A DNA stretch of 64,000 bases from an uncultured Clostridia bacterium. Lineage in GTDB: Bacteria; Bacillota; Clostridia; TANB77; CAG-508. Position numbers and translations under genes: made by a program. Location: positions 62,001 through 126,000 of the forward strand of contig CAPXSA010000012.1 in assembly GCA_948735595.1 (NCBI GenBank), in the 5' to 3' direction. The notes under the pieces were generated by a model. It ran no database searches and was not told the DNA's origin. It saw nothing but the letters and a program-made list of their open reading frames with translations. Below, one piece after another: positions 8,133 to 19,146 of this stretch (positions are counted from its first letter, which is position 1; each line of letters begins with the position of its first letter).

Positions 8133-10062
8133 TGATTATACCAATCCAAATGAGTACAAAATTTTAAAGAAAAAGACAATTAAAGAATTAATCTCACCAG
8201 CAGGAGTAGATACAAGTAATATTGACCATTTAGAAATTATTTCTAATGTCACAAGATATGCCAGAAGTTTCTTTGTATCAACACTACCTAGAATGTGTAC
8301 CTTCCCTGAACTATTCAGAGATATGTATTTATTCGGTGATATTAATACATCTATCTATATTAACCCAATTCAAGAATCTAGATCACAAAACGAATTAAAT
8401 CGTGTTATCAATGAACTAGAGACAGAAAGAATTGTGGCAGCAGATAAAGGTAATATTAACAGAGAAAGCACTCTAGGTCAAAAGAGATTGGAAGCAGAAC
8501 AATTAAGAGATGAAATTGCAGCAGGATTTAATAAACTATATGAAGCATCTATTGTAGCAACCCTATTTGCCTATAGCTTAGAAGACCTAGATAAATATAC
8601 AAAGTTACTCGCAACAGAAATGTCAAAATCATTAGTCAATATCAAAACAGCATGGGGAATGCAAGAAGAAGCATTCAAATCAAATTTACCATTAATGGAA
8701 GACAAAATCAAAAAGACACACACTTTTGACAGACGTTCTATGGGAACAGTATTCCCATTTACAACATCAGAAGTAGGACACCCAACAGGAATTCCACTTG
8801 GAGTGAATAAGCAAACTGGAGTGCCAATTTTATTTGATAACTTCCATAACTCACTTACTAACTACAACATGGTTATTTTCGCAAAATCAGGTGCTGGTAA
8901 ATCAGTAACCATGAAAACTTTAATTTCTCGTAGTGCAGTATTAATGGGAATTCAAAGTTTAGCACTAGATGCTGAAGGTGAGTATAGCATTGTAGCAGAA
9001 AGCTTAGGCGGAATCAATGTAGTTTTATCACCTACTTCCAAAACCATTATCAATATCTTTGATATTGAAACAGAAGTAGTAAAAGATGAAATCACAGGAA
9101 AAGAAAGATTAGTACTAAATGTAGAAAATAAAGTAGAGGACGTAACGCAGGCCCTACTTACTATGGCAAGAGGAAGTACTAGAAGCCAAGAAGTAAACGA
9201 ACTTACCAAACAAATCATAGCAGAATCAGTAGCAGAAGAATATGTAGCACATGGAATTAATAGTGATCCTAACAGTTTGTATGATGCCGCTATGGGATTA
9301 ACCAATGGCAATATGTTAGGAAGAGAGAAGAAAGAAATGCCTACCATTGGTTCTTGGTATAAAAGAATTCAAGCAAAGGCCGCAGCAAATACAAATCAAG
9401 ACTATAACTTCCATTATAGCTATTTACTAAAAGTTATGAAACAATACATTAGAGAATATGATGGACAGATGGCATACTTTGATGGACAATCTACCTTCGA
9501 TTTATTAGATGGAACATTGTTTATCAATTTAGATATTTCACAACTAGAAGAAAGATTTGCAAGACCTTTGGCACAACAAATATTGCTTGCTTGGATTTGG
9601 GAAAAATATGTTAAGAAAAACAGCGAAGATAGGACAAAAGCTTCTAAGAAGAGAGTGCTAGTAGACGAAGCATGGATGCTATTACCATATCCAGAAGCAG
9701 TAGACTTCTTAAATACAATGGCAAGGCGTGCCAGAAAAAGAAATGTATCACTAGCCATCATTTCTCAAAGATTTCAAGATTTCTATGAGAAGCCAGAAGC
9801 TCAAGCAGTATTAACATCATCAGATACAAAATTATTTTTAGCACAAGATAAATCAGAAATTGCATACTTAAAAGAGGTATTTAAACTAAGTGAAGGAGAA
9901 GCAAGCTTCTTAATTACTTGCTTCAAAGGAGAGGGACTATTAAAAGTAGGAGCAGACAGTGCCATTATTCAAATACAACCAACTGCAAAAGAATTTGAAT
10001 TCGTAGAAACGAACTTAAATAAATTAACGCAAAAGAGGAATAAACGAGCAATAAATTATTAG
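8092..10062 (+). CDS. virB4: VirB4 family type IV secretion ATPase
   Basis: 656-residue cytoplasmic ATPase that energises pilus biogenesis or substrate transfer. Walker A is AKSGAGKSVTMK near residue 264 and Walker B is KRVLVDEAWMLL near 519, followed by ARRARKRNVSLAIISQRFQDF, the usual VirB4 C-terminal motif. The VirB4 N-domain is short because much of it appears to be supplied by the upstream TraC-like protein. GGAGG at 8076-8080 sets the start. This is the diagnostic gene of the locus. Confidence 0.95.
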   Translation: MKKKEEAVVQKQHNDYTNPNEYKILKKKTIKELISPAGVDTSNIDHLEIISNVTRYARSFFVSTLPRMCTFPELFRDMYLFGDINTSIYINPIQESRSQNELNRVINELETERIVAADKGNINRESTLGQKRLEAEQLRDEIAAGFNKLYEASIVATLFAYSLEDLDKYTKLLATEMSKSLVNIKTAWGMQEEAFKSNLPLMEDKIKKTHTFDRRSMGTVFPFTTSEVGHPTGIPLGVNKQTGVPILFDNFHNSLTNYNMVIFAKSGAGKSVTMKTLISRSAVLMGIQSLALDAEGEYSIVAESLGGINVVLSPTSKTIINIFDIETEVVKDEITGKERLVLNVENKVEDVTQALLTMARGSTRSQEVNELTKQIIAESVAEEYVAHGINSDPNSLYDAAMGLTNGNMLGREKKEMPTIGSWYKRIQAKAAANTNQDYNFHYSYLLKVMKQYIREYDGQMAYFDGQSTFDLLDGTLFINLDISQLEERFARPLAQQILLAWIWEKYVKKNSEDRTKASKKRVLVDEAWMLLPYPEAVDFLNTMARRARKRNVSLAIISQRFQDFYEKPEAQAVLTSSDTKLFLAQDKSEIAYLKEVFKLSEGEASFLITCFKGEGLLKVGADSAIIQIQPTAKEFEFVETNLNKLTQKRNKRAINY

Positions 10063-10070
10063 GGGGAATT

Positions 10071-12720
10071 ATGAAAAAGTTAGTTGCAAACTATAAGTTA
10101 ACACAAAAGATAGTTCTATCAATAATCATAGTATTATTGCTTAGTTTTGCTGTGCCAGTAAGGTCACAAGCAGGGTTAGGTGGTATTTTATTAGATCCAC
10201 TTTTCGACTTAGTTGGAACTTTCTTAGATGTTATAACAGGAGCTTTGCAAGCATTTTTGGTAGATGGAGAGTTTAATAATAGTGCCGACTCGAGTGGGTT
10301 AAACTTTTATTTAGCGGACCGTAATGACTTTATGGATAAAATAGAAGCAAATGATGCAGCATATCAAGAGTTTAAATATTCTACAGGAAATGGAGAAGCA
10401 CAGGTTGAAGTAAGTGTTGACGAACTAGATAAAAGTTTTTGGCGGAAATAGTACATATGCTATTCCTGTTATGAAATACTCACCTGAAAAGATATTTGCA
10501 GGTTTAATTCCAGCTTTAGATATTAACTTTGTTAACCCAGTAGATTGGGGAGACGAAGATATGAATGAACGCTCTGTTACGCAAGCATTACATAGTACGA
10601 TTGCTTCATGGTATGTTTCTTTAAGAAATTTAGCAGTAGTAGCATTAATGCTAGTATTGGTATATGTAGGTATTCGTATTGTTATTAGTAGTACAGCATC
10701 AGATAAAGCAAAATACAAGCAAATGTTAATCGATTGGCTTGTGGCTCTATGTATTCTATTTTGTTTGCATTATATTATGACATTTACAACAACAATTATA
10801 AATGAAGTAACAAGAGCTATTACTGGTAGTGCAAGTAGTGGTGGAAATAATGTTGCTATTAAAGTAACAGGTGATGATAGAGATGTACAATTTAACACAG
10901 ACCTAATGGGATTAATGAGATTTAAAATGCAAGCGCCAAATGTAACAGGAAAGATTTTATACTTAATCTTATACTTAGCAATGGTAATTTACACTTGTAT
11001 GTTTACTTTCTATTACTTAAAGAGGGTATTAACAATTGCATTTTTAACACTCATTTCGCCATTAGTAGCCATAACTTATCCAATTGATAAAATAAAAGAT
11101 GGTAAAGCGCAAGCTTTTGATATGTGGTTAAAGGAATATATATTTAATGCATTACTACAGCCATTCCATTTAATTATTTATAGTATTTTTGTAGGCTCAG
11201 CTATTGACTTAGCAGCGAAAAATCCATTATTTGCAATTGTTGCATTAGCATTTATTACACCAGCTGAAAAAATACTACGTAAATTCTTTGGATTTGAAAA
11301 AGCAAGCACAGCAAGTGCATTAGGAGCAGTTGCTAGCGCAGCAGGTGGAGCAGCTTTTATGAACCATATGCAAAAACTTATGTCACCTAAAAAAGGTGGC
11401 GGAGGCGCAGGCGGAAATAAAGGAATTAGAAATAAGAATAATCCAGAAGGTTCTGCACCAAGTATAGGAGAGGTATTTGGTAATGGAAAAAGTGGAAAAC
11501 AAGAAAATAATGAACAGCCACAAGAGTCAGCGCAACAAAGAATGCTAGATGCTTACGATGAAGGATTTGGAACAGACGCCTATGATCCAGCAGAAAGAGA
11601 AGCAATGGCAAGAGAAGCATCTCAACCGGGCAGTAGTGGTATGAACTATACAGACGATGAATATAGACAGATTTTAAGAGATACAGGATATGGAGAAGAT
11701 GAAATTGCAGAAATGATGAGAACGTCAGATGATGGTGCATCAGAATCATCAGAAGGCATACACTTCAAAGATTCTCCTTTTGAGTGGTCTGATAATGATA
11801 CTAGAGGTGCAGGAGAATATCTAGGAGGAATAGCAAGAGCAGGTGCTTCATGGGCAGGAAATAAAATTGCAAATTCAGAAGCAGGACAAGGTGCTATTCG
11901 TCTAGGAAGAACCGTTGCAAGTGGAGCAAGAAGTGTAAGAGACATGGCAGCAGCTAGAGCACATCAAGTAGGAGATTTAGGAAGAAAATACATACCAAAA
12001 CCAATTAGAAATTCAGCGGGAACTCTAGCAAGAGCAACTAGTAGAGCAGCATTAGGAGTAGGAAATGTAGCTCTACAAAGTGGCTTAGCAGTTGGAAAAG
12101 CAGCCTTAAAAGCAGCACCGGGTGCAATCGTAGGTATGGCAGCAGGTATTGCAGGAGATGAATTAAGCGATATTCCAAAATATACTTTAGCAGGAGCAGC
12201 ATTAAGTAGTACAATTGGTTCAAGTGCAGTAGGACAAGCAGGTTCCTTTATAGCCAATGCCTATAGACAAGGATCCGGTACAAGCTATGAAGCAGCCATT
12301 AGGGATAGACAAAAAGCTTATGTTGAAAATAATGAAGAATTATATAAGCAAAAATTCCCAGATGCTTCGAAGAAAGAATTAAAAGCAAAACTAGAACAAG
12401 GTGCTTACTTTGATAGTGTTGGAATAGAAGGAAAAGACACGCTAAAAGCTGTAAGCATGCAAGAAAGAATTAAGAAAGAAATAGAACAAGCAGGTTTAGC
12501 AGAAGATGAAGCAAACAGAAGAGCACAAGCGCAGACAGCAGCTATTATGAAAGAAGTAAAAGACTATAGCGCAAAAGATTTAGTAGATGAAAAGAAAGTA
12601 GAAAGTTTAAGAAACAATTTATCAAAACGATTAGAAGGACAAGGATTAACAGGAAGAGAGAAAACACAAACTGTTGATACGATTGTTAGAGAGATGAAAA
12701 AGGCACGTGGCGTAGAATAA
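10071..12720 (+). CDS. virB6: VirB6/TrbL-like polytopic membrane protein, +1 frameshift at CGG
   Basis: 882 residues if read with a +1 shift at CGG 10443-10445. The first frame (10071) ends at TAG two codons later; skipping C10443 continues as GGA AAT AGT ACA TAT. Residues 1-30 are a signal sequence, a polar segment follows, then five or six membrane helices (about 160-400) including the pilin-like loop SSTASDKAKYKQMLIDW, then about 480 residues of Ala/Gly-rich, charged cytoplasmic or surface tail. VirB6 proteins form the inner-membrane channel. The downstream frame alone has no ribosome-binding site at ATG 10471, supporting one continuous product. Confidence 0.82.
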
Positions 12721-12743
12721 AATAACAAAGGAGAGCTATAAAA

Positions 12744-13697
12744 ATGAAAAAGTTATTAAGATACTGGAACCAGAACAAAAGAAAGATATTAATAACGATT
12801 GCAGTTATAGCTCTCATTATTATTATCATACAAATTGCAAACAACATGGTAAGAGAACAAAATAAAAAGAACAACAATAATCAGGCAGAAAGAAATATAG
12901 TAGCAAATGATATTACGAAGCCAAGTAATTCTGTTATTTCTGATACTAAATTAACAGAAAAAGAGACAAAAGAAAATTCGAATTTTATTGAACAATTCGT
13001 TAGCTATTGCAATCAAAAGAAAGCCGATGAAGCCTATCAGTTATTAACAGATGACTGCAAGGCAGAGTTATATCCTACCAAAGAAATATTTGTTAGCAAT
13101 TATATTAACCAAATCTTTGGAGAACAAGTGAATTTTGAATTGCAATTATGGCATACAGTTTCCAATTACTATACTTATCGTATTACCTATAACAAAGGTA
13201 ATTTGTTACAAACAGGTGGACAAAGTTCTTCTAGTAACTTTTTAGATTATATTACTCTAGTTAAACAAAACGGAGAATATAAACTAAATATTAATAAATT
13301 TATTAGAAAAGAAACATTGAATAGACAGGGAAGTAATAGCGGGATTGAGGTTGCTATCCATAGCAAAAGTATTTATATGGATTATGAGATTTACCATATG
13401 ACAGTACAAAATAATACACAAAAAACTATTTTATTAAATGATGGAACAAGTGCTAATAATTTTAGTTTAATGGGAACCAATAATAGTACTTTTTCTTCTG
13501 ATATTTCAGAACTACCACTAAGTAGATTAACCTTAGATGCACAATATAAAAGAACGATGGATATAAAATTTAATAAAGTTTATATGTCAGCAAGCACACC
13601 GCAAGTCATGCAAATGACAAATGTTTATTTAGATAAAGTGCAATATGATACAAAACAAGAAGAGCCACAAAAAATAATCATTAAAATTAATTTATAA
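12744..13697 (+). CDS. membrane-anchored NTF2-fold protein, VirB8-like
   Basis: 317 residues: a single N-terminal membrane helix (about 15-32), an Asn/Lys-rich linker, then a domain opening FIEQFVSYCNQKKADEAYQLL that resembles the NTF2/VirB8 fold, then a second beta-rich domain. VirB8 proteins bridge the membrane complex outside the cytoplasm. The family call rests on topology, context and the NTF2-like pattern rather than on invariant residues. Ribosome-binding site AAAGGAG. It sits directly after virB6. Confidence 0.6.
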   Translation: MKKLLRYWNQNKRKILITIAVIALIIIIIQIANNMVREQNKKNNNNQAERNIVANDITKPSNSVISDTKLTEKETKENSNFIEQFVSYCNQKKADEAYQLLTDDCKAELYPTKEIFVSNYINQIFGEQVNFELQLWHTVSNYYTYRITYNKGNLLQTGGQSSSSNFLDYITLVKQNGEYKLNINKFIRKETLNRQGSNSGIEVAIHSKSIYMDYEIYHMTVQNNTQKTILLNDGTSANNFSLMGTNNSTFSSDISELPLSRLTLDAQYKRTMDIKFNKVYMSASTPQVMQMTNVYLDKVQYDTKQEEPQKIIIKINL

Positions 13698-13754
13698 AAA
13701 TATAGAAATTGTAAAATAGAAAGCAAAATCGATAGTAAAAGGCAGGTGGGATAA

Positions 13755-16371
13755 GTGAATGAGGAAGAAAACAAAAAAGATAGCATAGGAAATAAATTAA
13801 AACAAGCAGGAAAAGAGGAAGCAAAAAATCAAATAAAAAAGAAGATAAAACTACTTTTCATTAAAGCAATACCTATTATTGCTATTATATTAATAGCAAT
13901 GATAGTTATATCCTGTTTTGCTGCAGTTATTAACATTGTTTTTGAGTTTTTAGGAGGCGTATGGAATAGTATTGTAAACTTTTTTACAGGTCCACAAACT
14001 GCTTTTGAGTTAAATGATGAACAAATTGATGAACTCATTAAGAATATAGAAGCTACAGGAATAGATCTGGAGGATTTAGAGTTGCTGCGGCGAAATTGAT
14101 TATAATGCAGCAGACAGAGAAGAAGAAATCAAAAAAGCAAAAAGAAAATATGTCAAAATGTTCTTCGAGGCACAAGTCATTACACAAGAATTAAAAAGAG
14201 GAAATGATAATTTAGATAAACAAGGTCATGTATATCTATATCCTGAATCTACAATAGGAATGAGCAATCTTACTAGTACTCAAACCATGACTTACCTTCC
14301 ATACCAATCAGATGATGAAGGAGAAAATACTTTCAAAAAGAAGTTAGCAGCAAATGCCTCTGATATCCAAAGTTATTTCTCTATTAATCCACAAGGGCAA
14401 TTAGTATTAGCTACATTAGAAACTACAAGTGTTAGAAGCTTTACTAAAACAGAAGGAGATGTATTTGGAAATAATTCAGTCGATATCACTAATGTTGCAA
14501 CAGAAGTAACCATTGACTATAAAAGTATGATTTCACAATATGCAACGCCAATGAGTTTCTATTTAGAATTGGGTATGGTAACTAGAAATCCAGAGTTTTT
14601 AGCATCACTAGTAGATTTAGTAAAATTTAAAACCAATATACAATTAACAGTTTTAAATACAACTACGATAGACACTACAACACAGGTAGAAAAGACAACA
14701 AAGCATGTTCGAGAGAGAAAGAAAGTGAAGGTCAGAGGCGAAGAAATAATGCGAACTACTAGTTCAGACAAGACAACAACAACAACTACTACTACAACGA
14801 AAAAAGTAGTAACGCCTACAGTAAAAGTGACTTCAGTAGATACATGGATTTGTAGTCAAAAGATTACATATAGTAAAATTCCAGGTACAGCAGTAGAGGA
14901 TGATTATACAATTCCTACAACAAGTGAGTCAGAGAAAAAACTAGGAACAGATACAACAAAAGAAGAATCTGTTTCATGGATAACGAGAGAAGATACGACT
15001 GTTCATACTTCAAGCACAAGAGATACCTATGATTCGGGTATTGCATCAGAATATACCGACAATACAGATGGATTTATTGCCTTATTAGATACAGAATACA
15101 AAATACCAAACTCAAAAGAAAAAAGAACGGCAGGAGCATATTTAAAAACAGATGCAGAATTATTCTTTCAATTACTAAGCCAAAACCCTGAGACACAAGG
15201 AATGGAATTAGTCATGAGATACATCATGCAAAAATATGATAATACTAGAGACTATGGAGCAGGGGACTTTAGCTTTAATATGTTTAACCCAGGCACCTTT
15301 TCAACTATCACAGGAATTTACGGTTCATCTATTGAAGACAAATTTTGGTATGCTCTAAAAAGTATGGGGTATTCCAATGAAGCAATTGCAGGAGCAATGG
15401 GAAATGTTTACTGTGAATCAGGATTTAGGCCAACGGCATTAAATTCTTCTTCAGGGGCTTATGGATTAGCACAGTGGTTAGGAGGAAGAAGAACAAATTT
15501 ACAAAATTATGCAAGTTCAAAGGGAAAAACCGAAGACGATGAAGACTGCCAAATTGAGTTTTTAATTGCAGAACTTACTGGTACAGGAGATGCAGCAAGT
15601 TATGCAACTAGAAGAACAGCAGGTGGAAAAGGAGCAAATTATCATACCTATAATGACTGGGCAAATGCTACAGATGAAAAGAAGGCTGCTGTTGCCTATT
15701 GTTGGTTTTATGAGACTCCAAGCACAGCAGACACAAAGACAGATGACATATTGAAAACAGAAAAGAAAAGGTCAGACCAAGCAACTAGATATTACGAATT
15801 ATACAAAAACAGAGGCACAGGAGGAACAACAGGGGCATCAGATGATAAGAGTGTAAGATGTTATTATACTGCAGCAAATGGAAGAAAATTCACGATACTA
15901 GATCAAACCAAAATTGCTAGTTGGGACGGTTGCTGTAATAGAGCAGCGTGTGCTATTATTGCTAGTGGATATTCTGACGAAACACCAACACAATTAATTA
16001 ATACAAGAAATAGCTATGGTGGAGAATATTATGGTGTTATTTCAGGAAATAATTACTGGAATAAATATGGCTTACAGGTAACGAAAATAGATAAAGATTT
16101 GAATATAGCAAATTATACAGAAGAATTAAGAACACAATTAGTATCAGGTGGTTATGCTATGATATGGATTAATCATAACAATAGTACTTATTATGGTAAA
16201 TCAGGAACAAAATGGACTTCATTATATCACTGGGTAGCAATTATTGATTACAAATATGAAGGTGGAGTAGAAAAAATGGCAGTAGCAGACTGGAGAGGTA
16301 TTACTTGGGTAGGTGTAGACGAGTTTACAACACATGGTATTAGACATATGATTTTTGTAAACGAAAAATAA
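13755..16371 (+). CDS. VirB1-like bifunctional wall hydrolase, +1 frameshift at CGG
   Basis: 871 residues with a +1 shift at CGG 14088-14090. Zero frame stops at TGA after CGG CGA AAT; skipping C14088 gives GGC GAA ATT GAT TAT. It has a cytoplasmic head, one membrane helix (about 37-60), a long Thr-rich extracellular region, then a phage-tail-lysozyme-like domain (FWYALKSMGYSNEAIAGAMG, glutamate in NVYCESGF) and a C-terminal papain-like C39-type domain with Cys in SWDGCCNRAA, His in LYHWVAII and Asp in VADWRG. It would open peptidoglycan for the secretion channel, as CwlT does in Tn916. The start is GTG with AGGTGG upstream. Confidence 0.82.
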
Positions 16372-16394
16372 AAATCCTTTTGAAAGGAGAAAAA

Positions 16395-17744
16395 ATGGAT
16401 AAGAAAATAATATTGAAACTAATCATTGTGGTGGTAGTTGCATCCATTATTTTAACAATTGCTTTATTACTACTACAAACGAAAAAAGATGATAAGGCAA
16501 GTGGACAAAATATAGAACATGGAGAATTTGCCAATGCAGAACACTTTGTAGATACCTACGGAAAGACGGAGGATAATAAAGTAGACAGGCAAGCATATTC
16601 AGATTCTGTAAACTGCATTACACAATACTTAAAAACAATTAATGTCAAAAATGATGCTTACTATACTTATGACGAAAAGGGAAATCCTGTCTTAGCAATT
16701 GACGAAGAGAAAATAAAAGAAAATATCTATAATTTGCTAAGCAAAAATTATATTGCTCAAAATCAAATTACCATACAAAATGTATATGAGAAAGTAGAAA
16801 CATTAGAAGCATCAACTCTGTTTGTGCCACTAGAAATTGCTATGGTACAAGAGAAAGACATTAAAAGTTTTGCTGTATCAGGTTTCGTAGAAGATATACA
16901 AGATTTTCATGTAATAGGAAAGAAAACAATGGTAGTAAATATTGACATGAAGAATGACACATTTTCTATTGAACCAATTAAAGAAGATGTAACAGATATC
17001 AAAAACATCAAAGTAAATGGAACAGAAACTACAATTGAAGAAAACGCAAACAACAAATATATCTCCATTACATCTAATTATGAAGAAACTGTAAAAGATT
17101 ATACCAATTTATATAAAAGATTAGCACTAGGCAATCCAGAAGAAATGTATAAATTATTAGATAAAGATTACAAACAAGCTAAGTTTGGTAGTCTAGAAAA
17201 ATTCAAGCAATATATTGAAACAAACAAAGCGGAAATTATTGGAATTAATCCACAACAATATCAAGTAACAGACGGAGAAAATAACACGAAACAATATGTT
17301 ATTATAGACCAAAATGGACGTTACTATATTGTTCGTGAAAAAGGAGTATTAGATTATAGTATTTTGCTAGACACCTATACCATTGATTTACCAGAATTTA
17401 TAGAGAAGTATAATAATTCTACAGATGAACAAAAAGTATTATTCAATATTCAAAAATTCTTTGAAGCAATTAATCAAAAAGATTATGCATTTGCATATAG
17501 CAAATTAGATGAAACTTTCAAAAATACTAACTTTGGAACCCTAGCACAATTCGAAGCATATATGAAAAAGAATTTCTTTAGCAAGAATAAATTGTCAGTA
17601 GGAAAAACGGAAAAACAAGGAAATCTTTATCTATATGATATTAACATTAGTGATGGGGAAGAAAAAGAAGTAGGCACCAAGAAAAAGAATTTTGTTATGC
17701 AATTAAAAGAGGGGACAGATTTTGTAATGTCTTTTGGAATTTAA
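16395..17744 (+). CDS. membrane-anchored double NTF2-like protein, VirB8-like
   Basis: 449 residues: N-terminal membrane helix (about 5-25), then repeated NTF2-like units beginning YKRLALGNPEEMYKLLDKDY and FFEAINQKDYAFAYSKLDET, each followed by a FGSLEKFKQYI or FGTLAQFEAYM helix. That internal duplication and the operon position suggest a VirB8-type assembly factor or an extracytoplasmic scaffold. ATG 16395 follows AAAGGAG (16383-16389); the upstream TTG at 16380 overlaps the box and is not used. No enzyme motifs. Confidence 0.6.
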   Translation: MDKKIILKLIIVVVVASIILTIALLLLQTKKDDKASGQNIEHGEFANAEHFVDTYGKTEDNKVDRQAYSDSVNCITQYLKTINVKNDAYYTYDEKGNPVLAIDEEKIKENIYNLLSKNYIAQNQITIQNVYEKVETLEASTLFVPLEIAMVQEKDIKSFAVSGFVEDIQDFHVIGKKTMVVNIDMKNDTFSIEPIKEDVTDIKNIKVNGTETTIEENANNKYISITSNYEETVKDYTNLYKRLALGNPEEMYKLLDKDYKQAKFGSLEKFKQYIETNKAEIIGINPQQYQVTDGENNTKQYVIIDQNGRYYIVREKGVLDYSILLDTYTIDLPEFIEKYNNSTDEQKVLFNIQKFFEAINQKDYAFAYSKLDETFKNTNFGTLAQFEAYMKKNFFSKNKLSVGKTEKQGNLYLYDINISDGEEKEVGTKKKNFVMQLKEGTDFVMSFGI

Positions 17745-17756
17745 GGAGGCGAAAAA

Positions 17757-19097
17757 ATGCCAGAGAATAAGAAAATAGATGTACTACAAAAGATGATGGA
17801 AATAGGAGATTTAATTGAGCAAGGAAAAGAAAGTGAAGACATACAAGTTGGAACAATTCATTATTATAAAGACTTTGTATTTCAAGGAAGTAATCTAGCA
17901 GAAACTGACATTTTTATAGCAAAAGTTGAAAATACATTAGAAAATACCAATACTTATGAATTGTACTCAGGAAAAACTAATACTTTAATTGCAACTGTAG
18001 ACGAACAAGGTAAAATGCATTTTATGCCAGAATATATAGAAAGCTTAAAACAAATTGATGAAAGGCTTGCTCAAATGCTAAATCTAGAAGACTTAGACTT
18101 TGTTATGCCAGAAGAATTGGAAAAAGAAGATAGAGTTTTAACAAGAGAAGAAAGACAGCATATCGCATCTAAAAAAGAGAATTCTATAAAAGACAATAAC
18201 ACAAAAGCAAAGGGAGAAGAAGAGGAAAAACTAGAGCAAAAAGATGAAGAAAAGTCACCTGAAGAAGAACAAAAAGAACAAATAGCAAAAGCAAAGAAAA
18301 TACCAAGTCATAGTATATTAATGATTAGACCAAACAGTAATTTATATAAAGATCATCCAAATTTAGAGCCAAATCTCTACTTTTACCGTGACAATCAGGG
18401 TATTGTAAAAGCAGAATATATTGATAATAATGGGCAACCACAGCCATCAAAGTATTTTGAAGACTCGAATACTTCCTTAAGGCAAGAAACAGTTAGCATA
18501 GGCAATGACGGAAATCCTGTTACCAAAGAAGTACCTCATCAAGTCATGAAAACAAAAGGACTTAACAATGTGGACAAAGATATTAGAGATATTAGAATTC
18601 ATATAAAAATTGATACTTATGGCTATTTAGATATTGAAGAAGCAAGACAAGGAAAAAATGGAGAATGGCTATCTCATGATGTAGAAGTACAAGGAAGAGG
18701 ATATAACTCACATAGTGTGAATGCAACTACCTCTATTCGTTCCCGTGCAGCTGACCCAGATAGACAAACAGAAGCATATGAAAAAGCATCACAAACAGGA
18801 CTAAAAGAAGATGGTATAGAATATAGTGAAATGTATTTAATACAACATCCAAACGAACTTATAGAAAGCTTAGTACAAGAAGGATATCAGAGACCAGAGG
18901 CTGTACAAATTTTTAACTATATGGTAGGAGAAGAGGCACTTAGTTTAGAGGAAGCAAAAGAAAAAGTAAATGAAGAAATTGCACAAGGAAAATTCAAACA
19001 AGAAGAACAAAAAGAACAAGCAGAAGTAGAGCAAGGAGACGAAGAAGAAGGAAGAACACCTTGGGGAGATGCAGAAGACAGAAGAAATAAAAGATAA
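17757..19097 (+). CDS. hypothetical protein of the type IV secretion operon
   Basis: 446 residues, no signal peptide or membrane helix, starting 12 nt after the previous stop with an AAGGAGGCG ribosome-binding site. It has an N-terminal alpha/beta part (to about 120), a highly charged Glu/Lys coiled segment (about 125-180), a beta-rich middle (SILMIRPNSNLYKDHPNLEP onward) and an acidic tail. I do not recognise a family. Its place as last gene of the apparatus operon suggests a cytoplasmic accessory or substrate. Confidence 0.75.
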   Translation: MPENKKIDVLQKMMEIGDLIEQGKESEDIQVGTIHYYKDFVFQGSNLAETDIFIAKVENTLENTNTYELYSGKTNTLIATVDEQGKMHFMPEYIESLKQIDERLAQMLNLEDLDFVMPEELEKEDRVLTREERQHIASKKENSIKDNNTKAKGEEEEKLEQKDEEKSPEEEQKEQIAKAKKIPSHSILMIRPNSNLYKDHPNLEPNLYFYRDNQGIVKAEYIDNNGQPQPSKYFEDSNTSLRQETVSIGNDGNPVTKEVPHQVMKTKGLNNVDKDIRDIRIHIKIDTYGYLDIEEARQGKNGEWLSHDVEVQGRGYNSHSVNATTSIRSRAADPDRQTEAYEKASQTGLKEDGIEYSEMYLIQHPNELIESLVQEGYQRPEAVQIFNYMVGEEALSLEEAKEKVNEEIAQGKFKQEEQKEQAEVEQGDEEEGRTPWGDAEDRRNKR

Positions 19098-19110
19098 TAA
19101 CGCATAAAAG

Positions 19111-19146
19111 TCACTTTTTAAAATATAATTTAAAAGGTGATTTTTT
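19111..19146 (+). terminator. terminator that also contains the cwlD ribosome-binding site
   Basis: Stem TCACTTTTTAAA (19111-19122) / TTTAAAAGGTGA (19129-19140) followed by six T, immediately before ATG 19147. The right arm carries AAAAGGTGA, the only Shine-Dalgarno for cwlD, so the hairpin both ends the operon transcript and hides the cwlD start in any read-through RNA. Confidence 0.75.

Noticed and set aside
11400..12260. Several minus-strand frames over the virB6 tail
   Set aside because: Shadows of the Ala/Gly-rich coding strand without initiation signals.
14750..14800. ACA/ACT tract in the virB1-like gene as a microsatellite phase switch
   Set aside because: The codons mix ACA, ACT and ACG, so the tract is not a pure repeat and slippage would keep the Thr frame only in multiples of three.
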